From contig NZ_RJJY01000001.1 of NCBI RefSeq assembly GCF_003751085.1, positions 5,394,001 to 5,458,000 of the forward strand: a stretch of 64,000 bases of DNA, in the 5' to 3' direction. Under the pieces are notes generated by a model. That model did no database searches, was not told the DNA's origin, and saw nothing but the letters and a program-made list of their open reading frames with translations. Of this stretch, positions 23,718 through 34,316 are shown piece after piece; within the stretch, counting starts at the first letter, position 1, and each line of letters begins with the position of its first letter. A program made the position numbers and the translations under genes. This DNA is from Micromonospora sp. Llam0 (GTDB lineage Bacteria > Actinomycetota > Actinomycetes > Mycobacteriales > Micromonosporaceae).

Positions 23718-26450
23718 ATGGGCAGGGACCTGGGCCGCGCCGCCGCGTTGCACCGCTCGGCGGCAGCCGTCGTCGCCGCGTTGAACCAGGTGGACGCGGC
23801 CAGTGTCGGCCGTCCCACCGGCTCCGATCAGCACGAGGTCGCCGAGCAGCTCCGCAGCCTCGCGGCGCGGCTGGCCCCCGGCTGGTGGGGCGCCCCGCTC
23901 GACGCCCAGACCCCGGCGATGCCGATGGGCGGTCTCGACCACGTCGGTTACCTGCGAATCGGCATCGCCCAGCCACTGGACGACGCCCGGTTCCCGGTGG
24001 TCGTCCCGTTCCTCGGCAGCGGGCATCTGACGCTCGACGGCGACGTACGCGACCGACGGGTCGCCGGGCTGCTGCGCGCGGTGCTGCTCCGCCTGCTGGC
24101 CGCCGTACCGCCGCAACGGCTGTCGGTGCGTACGGTGGACGGCGTCGGTACCGCGGGCGAGGACGTACTTGGCCCGTTCCGGCCGTTGATCGCGGCCGGC
24201 GTACTGCGTCCGGCCGCCACCGACGTCACCGGGTTGCGGGCCGCCCTGGCCGAAGCGGAGCAGTGGATCCGGCCGGCCCGACCGGCGGTCGCCCGACACC
24301 ACCGGCAGGGGCGGTTCATGCTGCTGATGATCGCGTCGCTGCCCGAACTCACCGATGGTGCCGTGCTCGACCGGATCGCCCGGCTTGCCCAGGTGGGCCC
24401 CGAGCACGGCCTGCATCTGGCCGTCGCCGGCTGGCCACCGCCTCCGCTGGACACCGAACAGGCCCGGGCCGACCTGCCGCGTAGCACCATGGTGCGGCTA
24501 CGGAATCCGTACGTCCTGGTCGGCGACCCGCCCGGAGACACCTTCCGCGACCTGCCGGCCGGAGCGGGTGGTGACCACCGCAGCGGTCTCGACGCGCCGG
24601 TGTACCTGGACCGGCAACCGCCCCAGCAACTGATCGACCAGGTCTGCGCGGAACTCGTCACCCGGGCCGAGGCCGGTTCCCGTCCGCCGCTGACCGACCT
24701 ACTGCCCGATCCGGCGGACGGTACGGTCACCGAAGCCGCCGCCGGTGGGCTGGTGGCCGCCGCAGGGTTCGACGGGCACCGTCCGGTCCTGCTCCGGTTC
24801 AACGACATCACCCCGCACTGGTTGGTGGCCGGGCAGGCCGGTGCCGAGGTGGACCAGTTCCTCACCACGATCCTGTACGGGCTGGCGGTTCGGCACGATC
24901 CCGCCGAGGTGACCGTACATCTGGTTGATCTGTCGCCCGGCGAGTCGTTCACCAGCGTGCTGCCCGGCGTCACCGACCCGTCCGGGCTGCCGCACATCGC
25001 GTCGGCCGGGGTGGACGCCGACCCGGAGTACGGGCTGTCGGTGCTGCGCCAACTGGCGGCGGAGGTCGACCGGCGCGCCTTCCTGGCCACCCGCAACGGG
25101 ACGACCCGGTTCACCGAGCTCGCCGCCACCACGGGCACCACCCGCGTTCTCTGCGTGGTCAAGGATCCGGCCCCGATGCTGGACCGGACCGGACCGGTCG
25201 CCGACGAGTCGCTCGACCTGCTCGAACGGATCGCCAGGGGCGGGCGCGGCAGCGGAGTCCACCTGCTGATCGCCGACTCCGGGACCGGCCCAGCTCCCGG
25301 GTCGGAGCAGAGCATCGGACCCGACGAGTCTGACGGGTCGGGCGGCTGGGTGGGCTCGGGCGGCTGGGCCGGCCCCGATCCGGCCGACGGCGGCTGGTGG
25401 CGGCGGGAGTCGCTGCTGAGCCAGTTCCCGGTCCGGGTGGTGCTGGCCGGCGGTGACTGGCTCCTGGAGCCGAACAACGACGCCGCGGTCGGGCTGCCGG
25501 CGGGTCGGGCGGTGGTGAACACCGCAGGTGGGCTGGGCGGCCCGCGTGGGGCGACCCGTGGCCACGAACGTACCGTCGACTTCCCGGACCCGTACACCGA
25601 CCGGCCGGGGTTGGCCGGGCTCCGCCGCCAGCTGTGGTCCCGCCGCGCGGCTGACGCCCGGCCGCCGCAGGTCTTCGCCGGCTACCGCCAGCCGGAGCTC
25701 GAATCTGACGAGACATACCAGCGGGTGCTGGCCGACCCGCCGGACACCCCGGCCGGGCTCTTCGGCCGGGCCGTCGAGCTGCCGGGGCGGACAGCGGAGT
25801 TCCGGTTCGAACGCGCACCAGGTCGCCACCTCGCCATCTTCGGTTCCCGGGAGAGCACGGCGGATCTGCTGACCACGGTGGTACGCAGCGTCGCGGCGCA
25901 CCACCGGCCCGGCAGCGCCCGCATCCTGTTGCTGTCGATGGGCGAGCACGACCGCCGGCAGTTGGCCGGGCTCGCCCGAGCGGTTGACGGCCGTCAGCCG
26001 ACCGAGGTCGTGGATCTGGAGGTACTTCGGACGCTGGGCGACGCGGCCGGCCCCGCGTACCTGGTCATCGCCACGGCCGACGTTCTCGAACTCGGCGGGC
26101 CGGCCGCCGCCCGCCTGCGCAACCTGTTGGATTCCGGGCCGGCCCGCGGCATCCATCTGCTCTCCGGCTGGGAGCAGCCGGAGCCGTTCCTGGCATTCCT
26201 CGGTCCCAGTCCGGACCTGATCGCCGGGATCGTCCTGCTCGACCGGCCGGTGACCGACCAGGCCGAGCCGGTCGAATCGGCTGGGTCGGCTGGACCGGCG
26301 AGGCCAGCTGGGCTTGCCGGCCGGCTGCCGGCCTGGCGTCCCCGCCCGCAGCGTGGTCTGTTGTACGACGCGCAGACCGACCGGCGCACCGTCTTCGTAC
26401 CGTTCCAACCGGCCGGGTCCGGGACCGACACCGGGGAGGGCGCGGCGTGA
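23718..26450 (+). CDS. FtsK/SpoIIIE (EccC-like) protein with degenerate nucleotide sites
   Basis: A 910-residue protein with two FtsK/SpoIIIE-type domains recognisable by layout: NDITPHWLVAGQ then TILYGLAVRHDPAEVTVHLVDL and LPHIASAGVDADPEYGLSVLRQL, and a second copy GRHLAIFGS then VVRSVAAHHRPGSARILLLSM. In both, the Walker A lysine is missing (AGQAGAEVDQF near residue 370; GSRESTADLL near 708), and no good Walker B is seen. It cannot be a normal ATPase. It is probably a structural partner or adaptor of a secretion or DNA motor. A GTG three codons earlier is an alternative start. A GTGA overlap couples it to the next membrane protein. Confidence 0.75.
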   Translation: MGRDLGRAAALHRSAAAVVAALNQVDAASVGRPTGSDQHEVAEQLRSLAARLAPGWWGAPLDAQTPAMPMGGLDHVGYLRIGIAQPLDDARFPVVVPFLGSGHLTLDGDVRDRRVAGLLRAVLLRLLAAVPPQRLSVRTVDGVGTAGEDVLGPFRPLIAAGVLRPAATDVTGLRAALAEAEQWIRPARPAVARHHRQGRFMLLMIASLPELTDGAVLDRIARLAQVGPEHGLHLAVAGWPPPPLDTEQARADLPRSTMVRLRNPYVLVGDPPGDTFRDLPAGAGGDHRSGLDAPVYLDRQPPQQLIDQVCAELVTRAEAGSRPPLTDLLPDPADGTVTEAAAGGLVAAAGFDGHRPVLLRFNDITPHWLVAGQAGAEVDQFLTTILYGLAVRHDPAEVTVHLVDLSPGESFTSVLPGVTDPSGLPHIASAGVDADPEYGLSVLRQLAAEVDRRAFLATRNGTTRFTELAATTGTTRVLCVVKDPAPMLDRTGPVADESLDLLERIARGGRGSGVHLLIADSGTGPAPGSEQSIGPDESDGSGGWVGSGGWAGPDPADGGWWRRESLLSQFPVRVVLAGGDWLLEPNNDAAVGLPAGRAVVNTAGGLGGPRGATRGHERTVDFPDPYTDRPGLAGLRRQLWSRRAADARPPQVFAGYRQPELESDETYQRVLADPPDTPAGLFGRAVELPGRTAEFRFERAPGRHLAIFGSRESTADLLTTVVRSVAAHHRPGSARILLLSMGEHDRRQLAGLARAVDGRQPTEVVDLEVLRTLGDAAGPAYLVIATADVLELGGPAAARLRNLLDSGPARGIHLLSGWEQPEPFLAFLGPSPDLIAGIVLLDRPVTDQAEPVESAGSAGPARPAGLAGRLPAWRPRPQRGLLYDAQTDRRTVFVPFQPAGSGTDTGEGAA

Positions 26451-27139
26451 CCGGGAACGGTGCCGCAGGCGAGTGGGCGGAGTACGTGGCGGCCGCCCGG
26501 CGGCTGGCCCGGCTGCGCCACGGCCAGGCGCGGCCGACGGACGATCCAGCCGGCGACCGACGCTCGGCGGACCTGACGGTGCTGCGCGACCGGCTCGCTG
26601 CCCAGCGGCGTCAACTGGTCGCGCTCGGCGTACCGCCGGAGGTGCTCGATCCGGCGCCGCCGGAGGTAGCAGCGGTCCACGCTGCGGTCGGTGCCTCGGC
26701 CGGGGCTTCGGTCGGTGCCGCAATCGGGATGTCCGCGTCCCGGACAGCCGGCTCGCCGGCCCGGCAGGCGGCGATCACGCGGGCCCATGCGCAGATCGAC
26801 GCCGTCAACGGCGACCTGGCCGTCGCAGCGGGTCCGTCCGGCGGTCCCCCGCCGTGGCTGCGCAACCTGCTGGTGTACGGGCCGTTCGCGGTGATCGTAC
26901 TGATGATCCAGTTGGCCATGTTCGTGGTCGCCGGAGACCGGGCACCGCTGGGCTACGCGCTCGGTTGCGGGCTGGTCCTGCCGCTGGTCGCGTTCGGCCT
27001 TGGTTGGTTGGCGGTCGGCTTCGTGTTCGCCGGGCCGGGCCAGCGGCCGGACCGCACGCCGTTGGTGGGGGCGCTGGTCTGCGCGGTCCCGCTGGTGCTG
27101 GCGTTGGTGCTGGCGGCGCTGATCTCCCTGCTCGGGTGA
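26447..27139 (+). CDS. Membrane protein coupled to the pseudo-FtsK gene
   Basis: A 230-residue protein: helical soluble N-terminal half (LTVLRDRLAAQRRQLVALGV; Ala/Gly stretch AAVGASAGASVGAAIGM), then three or four membrane helices from residue about 140. Starts with GTG overlapping the upstream TGA, so the two proteins likely act together, this one as membrane anchor. No family recognised. Confidence 0.65.
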   Translation: MTGNGAAGEWAEYVAAARRLARLRHGQARPTDDPAGDRRSADLTVLRDRLAAQRRQLVALGVPPEVLDPAPPEVAAVHAAVGASAGASVGAAIGMSASRTAGSPARQAAITRAHAQIDAVNGDLAVAAGPSGGPPPWLRNLLVYGPFAVIVLMIQLAMFVVAGDRAPLGYALGCGLVLPLVAFGLGWLAVGFVFAGPGQRPDRTPLVGALVCAVPLVLALVLAALISLLG

Positions 27140-27144
27140 ACCGG

Positions 27145-27193
27145 GCAGCCGGCGTCAGCTGTGCGTGCACCGGAGCAGCCGGCGTCAGCTGTG
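27145..27193. repeat. 19-bp direct repeat at the folE 3' end
   Basis: gcagccggcgtcagctgtg occurs at 27,145-27,163 and 27,175-27,193, a 30-bp period. The second copy contains the folE stop codon, so the first looks like a duplicated folE terminus lying between the convergent genes. Confidence 0.7.
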
Positions 27194-27864
27194 GATGATC
27201 AGGCTCATCGCTTCGGCGCGGGACTTGGCGTCGCGTTGGAACACGCCGCGGACGGCCGAGGTGATGGTGCGGGCACCGGCCTTCTGGATGCCGCGCATCG
27301 CCATGCACATGTGTTCGCACTCCAGCACGGTCACCACACCACGCGGCTCCAGCCGACTCATCAGCATGTCGGCGATCTGCGTGGTGAGCCGCTCCTGCAC
27401 CTGTAGCCGCCGGGCGTAGACCTCGACCAGGCGGGCCAGCTTCGACAGACCGGTGATCCGCCCGGTCGCGCCGGGAATGTACCCGATGTGCGCCACGCCC
27501 CGGAACGGCAGCATGTGGTGTTCGCAAAGCGACATCACCTCGATGTCGCGGACCAGCACCAGCTCGTCGTGGTCAGCCTCGAAAGTGGTGGTGAGCACCT
27601 GCGCCGCGTCGGCCCGCAGACCCGCGAGCAGCTCGGCGTACGCCCGGGCGACCCGGGCCGGCGTCTGGCGCAGCCCGTCACGGTCCGGGTCCTCGCCGAC
27701 GGCGATGAGGATCTCCCGTACGGCCTGCTCGATCCGGGTCAGGTCGACGGAGCGTTCGACCGGCGTGCCGTTGAGTTTTCCGTTGATCAGCCGGGCGGCG
27801 AGATAGTCCAGCGCGTCGTCGTCCGGTTCGGTCGACGACGCGCTGGACGATAGGTTCGGGCTGC

Positions 27865-27868
<4 letters not shown>
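27185..27868 (-). CDS. folE: GTP cyclohydrolase I
   Basis: A 227-residue enzyme making 7,8-dihydroneopterin triphosphate, first step of folate synthesis. Zinc and active-site residues are visible in [12 protein letters not shown] and [19 protein letters not shown], preceded by [25 protein letters not shown]. No ATG, GTG or TTG exists in frame upstream of this conserved core. The only plausible initiator is the CTG overlapping the ftsH stop as CTGA, with which the product starts [10 protein letters not shown]. The next in-frame start (a GTG 90 codons in) would delete the N-terminal domain. It lies at the end of the ftsH-folE operon; folP, its usual neighbour, is on the far side of the secretion module. 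Confidence 0.92.
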
Positions 27869-29880
<2,012 letters not shown>

Positions 29881-30154
29881 ACGTATGTCGAGCGCCGCAG
29901 CGCCCGGACCCTCCTGATCGACGTTCTGACCGTCTGGTTAGCCACTCCGGGGCGCCAACCGAGCGCCACGGTCATTCGAAGGTACACCGTGGTGACGAGG
30001 TACGCGTCCGCGAGCCCGGTCGACCCGCGCTCCGTCCGCTGGTCCCACGTCGGCGCGTTCAGCTGACCCGCACCACCGCATACCGTAGCGCTGTTTCCTG
30101 GGAGTGGCCTGGACGTCCCGGGGAGTTTCCCGACGGCTGACACACCAGCGGCGG
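29881..30154 (-). promoter_or_regulatory. ftsH upstream region
   Basis: A 274-bp gap between hpt and ftsH on the same strand. It contains AT-richer patches near 29,925-29,945 and 29,980-30,000 that probably include the ftsH promoter. No hairpin or gene seen. Confidence 0.4.
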
Positions 30155-30730
30155 TCAGCCGCGGGCGTACACCTCGGGCTTGAGCACCCCGACGTAGGGC
30201 AGCTCGCGGTACCGCTCGGCGAAGTCCAGGCCGTAGCCGACCACGAATTCGGTGGGGATGTCGAAGCCGACGTACCGCACCGGGACCTGCACCTTGATCG
30301 CCTCGGGCTTGCGGAACAGCGCGACCACCTCCACGCTCGCCGCCGACCTGGACGCCAGGTACTTCAGCAGCCAGGACAGGGTCAGCCCGGAGTCGATGAT
30401 GTCCTCGACCACCACCACGTGCCGACCGGCGATGTCCCGCTCCAGGTCCTTGAGGATGCGGACCACGCCGGAGGAGGTGGTGCCCTGCCCGTAGGAGGAG
30501 ACGGCCATGAACTCCAACTCGACGGGAGGGCCCTGCCGGCCGAGCTCACGGGCGAAGTCGGCCATGAACATGACCGCCCCCTTGAGCACGCAGACCAGCA
30601 GCAGCCCGCCCGTCACGTCGGCGTAGTCGGTGGCGATCTGCTTGGCGAGTTCCGCGGTCTTGTCGCGGATCTGTTCCTCGGAAATGATCACGTGGTCGAT
30701 GTCGGCGTCGTACCAGGAGCCGTCAGCCAT
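30155..30730 (-). CDS. hpt: Hypoxanthine phosphoribosyltransferase
   Basis: A 191-residue purine salvage enzyme making IMP/GMP from hypoxanthine or guanine and PRPP. The PRPP loop VVVEDIIDSGLTL is complete. Also visible are LKGAVMFMADFARE, the flexible loop SSYGQGTTSSG and a C-terminal FVVGYGLDFAERYR. Length is normal (about 185). It belongs to the conserved tilS-hpt-ftsH order, but here a regulator on the other strand separates it from tilS. Confidence 0.96.
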   Translation of the reverse strand: MADGSWYDADIDHVIISEEQIRDKTAELAKQIATDYADVTGGLLLVCVLKGAVMFMADFARELGRQGPPVELEFMAVSSYGQGTTSSGVVRILKDLERDIAGRHVVVVEDIIDSGLTLSWLLKYLASRSAASVEVVALFRKPEAIKVQVPVRYVGFDIPTEFVVGYGLDFAERYRELPYVGVLKPEVYARG

Positions 30731-30971
30731 GCGCTAAGCCTGCCCCATCCGGCCGGCCGACCGACACCGGGGCCGGCGGATGACCACGTGGCGCCGGTGG
30801 GTGACGGTGGGTCCAGCCGACGGTCACCGGGGCCGGCGGTCACCGTCCCGACTCGGCCGCCAGTCGGCCGAGTCACGGCTGTCCTGGGTGAGGCCGGCCG
30901 CCGAGGCGGCGGCGAGCAGCAGGATGATCGATACGACGATGAGAAGTTCCATGGCGGCAGCCACCTTCACG

Positions 30972-31035
30972 CTGGTCCTGACAGGGGTTCACCCTGGTCC
31001 TGACGGGTGTGTTCACCCTGGTCCTGATGGGTGTG
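30972..31035 (+). repeat. Three imperfect direct repeats (ctggtcctgac...gttcacc)
   Basis: The words ctggtcctgacaggggttcacc, a 24-bp variant of it, and a third partial copy follow each other directly upstream of the regulator. They could be binding sites or a short expanded repeat. Confidence 0.6.
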
Positions 31036-31088
31036 CCGCCGGTGCGCACCGGACGTCGACACCAAGTCTGCGCGCCGGCCTACCGAGC

Positions 31089-31114
31089 GAACAGTGGCAG
31101 AGATGCCACTGTTC
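31089..31114. promoter_or_regulatory. Perfect 11-bp palindrome, probable operator of the GlxA-type regulator
   Basis: gaacagtggca-gaga-tgccactgttc, placed 36 bp before the regulator's ATG where it would overlap a promoter. A further half site tgccac follows at about 31,125. Autoregulation is the simplest reading. Confidence 0.6.
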
Positions 31115-31150
31115 ATCGAAATCCTGCCACCAGTGGGCTAGACTCGTCGC

Positions 31151-32113
31151 ATGCTCCGTACCGTCGCGGTGATCGCGCTCGACGGCGTCGCCCCGTTCGA
31201 GCTCGGGGTGGTCTGCGAGGTCTTCGGGCTGGACCGCACCGCGGACGGCTTCCCCGGATACCGCTTCGACGTCTGCACCGTCGATGGCGGCCCGGTCCGC
31301 ACCAGCTCCGGCTTCTCCCTGCTACCCACCGCCGACCTGCGTCCGGTCGCCGACGCCGACCTGGTCGTCGTGCCGGCGGCCAGCTTCCACGACGCCGTCG
31401 CCGCACCGGTGCTCGACGCGTTGCGCGCCGCCGACCGCCGCGGCGCCACCCTGCTCAGCGTCTGCTCCGGCGCATTCGTGCTCGGCGCCGCCGGCCTGCT
31501 CGACGGCCGGGAATGCACCACCCACTGGCGGTACGCCGACGAGCTGGCCCGCCGCCACCCGACCGCCCGGGTCCGGTGCAACTCGCTGTACGTGGCCGAC
31601 GGCAACGTGCTGACCAGCGCCGGCACCGCCGCCGGGATCGACGCCTGCCTGCACCTGGTCCGCCAGGAGCACGGCTCCGCCCTGGCGACCAGACTGGCCC
31701 GCCGGATGGTGGTGCCACCGCACCGCGACGGCGGGCAGGCCCAGTTCATCGAGACGCCGATCGCGGACAGCCCGACAGCGGCCACGCTGGAGTCGGTACT
31801 GGTCTGGATGCAGCAGCACCTGGACACCACGATCAGCGTGGAGGAACTGGCTGCCCGGGCACACATGGCGCCGCGTACCTTCGCCCGCCGCTTTCGGGCC
31901 GAGACCGGCACCACCCCGCACGACTGGCTCACCGGCCAGCGGGTGCTGCTGGCCCGCCAGCTACTGGAGGAGACCAGCCTGGGGGTGGAGACGGTGGCCC
32001 GGCGGTGCGGCTTCGGTGACGCCGCCACCCTGCGGCATCACTTCAGCCGGCGGGTCGGTGCCACGCCCCAGGCGTACCGTGGCACGTTCCGCGACCGGAC
32101 CGCCGTCGGCTGA
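31151..32113 (+). CDS. GlxA-family transcriptional regulator (DJ-1/PfpI plus AraC-type HTH)
   Basis: A 320-residue regulator. Residues 1 to about 190 are a DJ-1/PfpI-like sensing domain with the nucleophile-elbow-like LLSVCSGAFVLGAAGLL. Residues about 215-310 are two AraC helix-turn-helix motifs (SVEELAARAHMAPRTFARRF and GVETVARRCGFGDAATLRHH). Lone in orientation among leftward housekeeping genes, it looks inserted between tilS and hpt. It lies directly after a palindrome likely to be its operator. The last 153 bp overlap the tilS reading frame on the other strand. Confidence 0.93.
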   Translation: MLRTVAVIALDGVAPFELGVVCEVFGLDRTADGFPGYRFDVCTVDGGPVRTSSGFSLLPTADLRPVADADLVVVPAASFHDAVAAPVLDALRAADRRGATLLSVCSGAFVLGAAGLLDGRECTTHWRYADELARRHPTARVRCNSLYVADGNVLTSAGTAAGIDACLHLVRQEHGSALATRLARRMVVPPHRDGGQAQFIETPIADSPTAATLESVLVWMQQHLDTTISVEELAARAHMAPRTFARRFRAETGTTPHDWLTGQRVLLARQLLEETSLGVETVARRCGFGDAATLRHHFSRRVGATPQAYRGTFRDRTAVG

Positions 32114-33184
32114 GCCGCTCGCACCGCCGTCGGCTGAGCCGCTCGCACCGCCGTCGGCTGAGCCGCTCGCACCGGCATCGGCTGGCCCGGTCGCACCGGC
32201 GGCCGGCCGGTCAGCCGACAGTTCACCGCTGGCCCGGCGCACCTCGATGCCGCCCGGTAGGTGCACCGCCCGCTGCCCACGCCACCGGGTGACCAGCGCG
32301 TCGAGAGCGGTGACATGCCGGTACGCCAGTGCCCCGGCCGGCGCGCCGAGCCGCAGCGCCCAGCGGTGCAGTACCCGGGTCCGCACCGCGTCCGGCAGCT
32401 CGGCCAGGACCGGGACCGCCAGCCCGCCGCCGGGTGTGGCGGCTTGGGCCGACGCGGCGTCGGCCAGCCCGTCCAACGCCGTGTTGTCGGCGGCGACCAG
32501 CGTGGCGGTGCGCGCCAGGTTCGCCACCACCGCGGCGCCGAGCGCGTCGACCAGGGCCGGCAGCGCGTCGGCCCGGACCCGGGCCCGGGCGTACGCCGGG
32601 TCGGTGTTGTGCGGGTCGGTCCACGGGGCGAGGCCGAGCGCCGCGCATGCCGCCCGGGTCTGCTCCCGCCCCACGTCCAGCAGCGGACGCAGCACCGTGA
32701 CGCCGTCCAGCTGACGGGCCGGCGGCATCCCGGACAGGCCGGCCGGACCGGCCCCCCGGGCCAGCGCCAGCAGCACCGTCTCGGCCTGGTCGTCACGGGT
32801 GTGGCCGAGCAGCACGGCGGCCGCCCGGTGCCGGCCGGCCGCCTGGGTCAGCGCGGCGTAGCGGGCGGTCCGCGCCGCCGCCTCCGGGCCACCTTCGGCA
32901 CCGACCTCGACGGCGACGGTCTCGACCGGGTCGAAGCCGGCACCGGCCGCCCAGCCGGCCACGTCCCGGGCCCGCTCGGCGGACCCCGCCTGCAATCCGT
33001 GGTCGACGGTCACCAGCCCGGCGGAGACCCCGCAGCGGGGGGCGACGAACGCGACCGTGGCCGCCAGGGCCAACGAGTCCGGGCCGCCGGAGCAGGCCAC
33101 CAGCACCAGCCGGCCGGCGTGGTCGCACAGCATCCGCCGGACCGCGACACGCAGCTCGGCGACGGCCGGAGCGAGCCTGGGCAC
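31961..33184 (-). CDS. tilS: tRNA(Ile)-lysidine synthetase with long repeat tail
   Basis: Adds lysine to C34 of the tRNA-Ile CAU anticodon. The PP-loop VACSGGPDS, LGHTRDDQAETVLLALARG and GLAPWTDPHNTD are all present. The folded enzyme ends near residue 335 (VHLPGGIEVRRASGEL). Then about 70 residues of Gly/Ala/Ser/Asp repeats (GASGSADG three times) and a basic tail follow, encoded partly by a 24-bp tandem repeat and partly antisense to the regulator's 3' end. The tail is absent from typical TilS, so the repeat probably destroyed the original stop. The GTG start is 7 bp after the metalloprotease stop. Confidence 0.93.
   Translation of the reverse strand: MPRLAPAVAELRVAVRRMLCDHAGRLVLVACSGGPDSLALAATVAFVAPRCGVSAGLVTVDHGLQAGSAERARDVAGWAAGAGFDPVETVAVEVGAEGGPEAAARTARYAALTQAAGRHRAAAVLLGHTRDDQAETVLLALARGAGPAGLSGMPPARQLDGVTVLRPLLDVGREQTRAACAALGLAPWTDPHNTDPAYARARVRADALPALVDALGAAVVANLARTATLVAADNTALDGLADAASAQAATPGGGLAVPVLAELPDAVRTRVLHRWALRLGAPAGALAYRHVTALDALVTRWRGQRAVHLPGGIEVRRASGELSADRPAAGATGPADAGASGSADGGASGSADGGASGSADGGPVAERATVRLGRGTDPPAEVMPQGGGVTEAAPPGHRLHPQAGLLQ
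32099..32194. repeat. 24-bp tandem repeat, three perfect copies and one diverged
   Basis: accgccgtcggctgagccgc plus tcgc is repeated at 32,099, 32,123 and 32,147, with a diverged fourth copy at 32,171. The first copy includes the stop codon of the GlxA-type regulator. On the minus strand the array is read within tilS as GASGSADG units. Confidence 0.95.
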
Positions 33185-33191
33185 CGGCGGC

Positions 33192-34265
33192 TCAGGCGAC
33201 GGTCGGCGGTGAACCGGAGACCGGGCCGTGCACCCGGGCCACCCAGGCGTCCGGGTCGCCCAGCTCCTCCAGCCGGGGCAGCGTCAACGGGGAGTCGAAG
33301 ACCTTGTTGAAGCCGGCCATGCCGACCCGGTCCACCACACCGTGCACGAACTTGCGGCCCTCGGCGTACTGGCGCATCTTGACGTCCACGCCGAGCAGCC
33401 GGCGGATCGCCTTCTCCAGCGGGTTACCGGCCTCGCGGCGGCGGTTGAAGCCGGCCCGGATCTGCTCCACGGTCGGGATGACCTCCGGCCCGACCCCGTC
33501 CATGACGAACTCGGCATGCCCTTCCAGCAGGGTCATCAGCGCGGTCAGCCGGTCGAGTACGGCGCGCTGCGCCGGGGTCTGCACGATGTCCAGCACGCTG
33601 GCCCGACTCTGCGGGTCGCGGATCGACTCGGCGAGGGTGCCGACCCCACGCCGGACCCGGTCGACGAAGTTGTCGCCCCCGGCCTGCGAGGCGTCGACGA
33701 ACGCCTGTACCTGGCCCAGGAAATGACCGCGCATCCACGGCACGGCGGTGAACTGGGTGCGGTGGGTGACCTCGTGCAGGCAGACCCAGAGTCGGAAGTC
33801 GCGCGGATCGGCGTGCAGCTTCCGCTCCACCTCGACGATGTTCGGGGCGACCAGCAGCAACTGGCCGGGGTCGCCGGAGAACACCTCGTACTGGCCGAGC
33901 ACCCGACCGGAGAGGTAGCCGAGCACCGTGCCGGCCTGCACCCCGGTGACCCGGGAACCGATCGCGTCGGTGAGCGCACCCGGCTGGCGGTCCCCGGCAG
34001 CCCGGGAGACCAGCGGGGTGATCACGTCACGCAGCCCGGCGATGTTGGCCACGGCCCAGTCCCGCCGGTCGACCACCCGCACCGGCGGGTGCGCGACCTG
34101 GGCCTGCAGACCGGTGTACGCCACGACGTGTCCGGCCGCTTCGTCGGTCAGCCGGCGAAGGTCGTTGACCACCTCGGTCGCTTCGTCGAGCGAAGCCTTC
34201 GGCCCCGACTTGCTCAGCGCGCCGGCGGTTGCGGCGGCCAGATCCCAGTCCACGAACTGCGCCAT
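33192..34265 (-). CDS. Zinc-dependent metalloprotease-like protein (DUF2342, F420-associated)
   Basis: A 357-residue protein of the family annotated in actinobacteria as zinc metalloprotease or coenzyme-F420-biosynthesis-associated (TIGR03624-like). The zincin motif is LHEVTHRTQF. Downstream EGHAEFVMDGVG probably supplies further ligands. The order ppa-dacB-this-tilS-hpt is conserved in actinobacteria. No signal peptide, so it acts in the cytoplasm. Substrate unknown. Confidence 0.88.
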   Translation of the reverse strand: MAQFVDWDLAAATAGALSKSGPKASLDEATEVVNDLRRLTDEAAGHVVAYTGLQAQVAHPPVRVVDRRDWAVANIAGLRDVITPLVSRAAGDRQPGALTDAIGSRVTGVQAGTVLGYLSGRVLGQYEVFSGDPGQLLLVAPNIVEVERKLHADPRDFRLWVCLHEVTHRTQFTAVPWMRGHFLGQVQAFVDASQAGGDNFVDRVRRGVGTLAESIRDPQSRASVLDIVQTPAQRAVLDRLTALMTLLEGHAEFVMDGVGPEVIPTVEQIRAGFNRRREAGNPLEKAIRRLLGVDVKMRQYAEGRKFVHGVVDRVGMAGFNKVFDSPLTLPRLEELGDPDAWVARVHGPVSGSPPTVA

Positions 34266-34316
34266 GCACCCACCGTACCCGGGTGACGCCCGCCGACCCC
34301 GGTGATCATGCCCCGG

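Larger units (their letters stand above)
30731..31150. promoter_or_regulatory. 420-bp region between hpt and the GlxA-type regulator
   Basis: Divergent region without a credible gene. The hpt promoter should lie near its left end. It also holds three imperfect copies of a 22-24-bp direct repeat and a strong palindrome, both listed separately. The part nearest the regulator is AT-richer (31,085-31,130). Confidence 0.5.

Noticed and set aside
30780..31150. Short rightward frames before the GlxA-type regulator
   Set aside because: Cover the repeats and palindrome, with no conserved motif and no ribosome site.
32099..32194. Tandem 24-bp repeats as a CRISPR array
   Set aside because: Copies are directly adjacent without spacers and lie in coding sequence; no cas genes.
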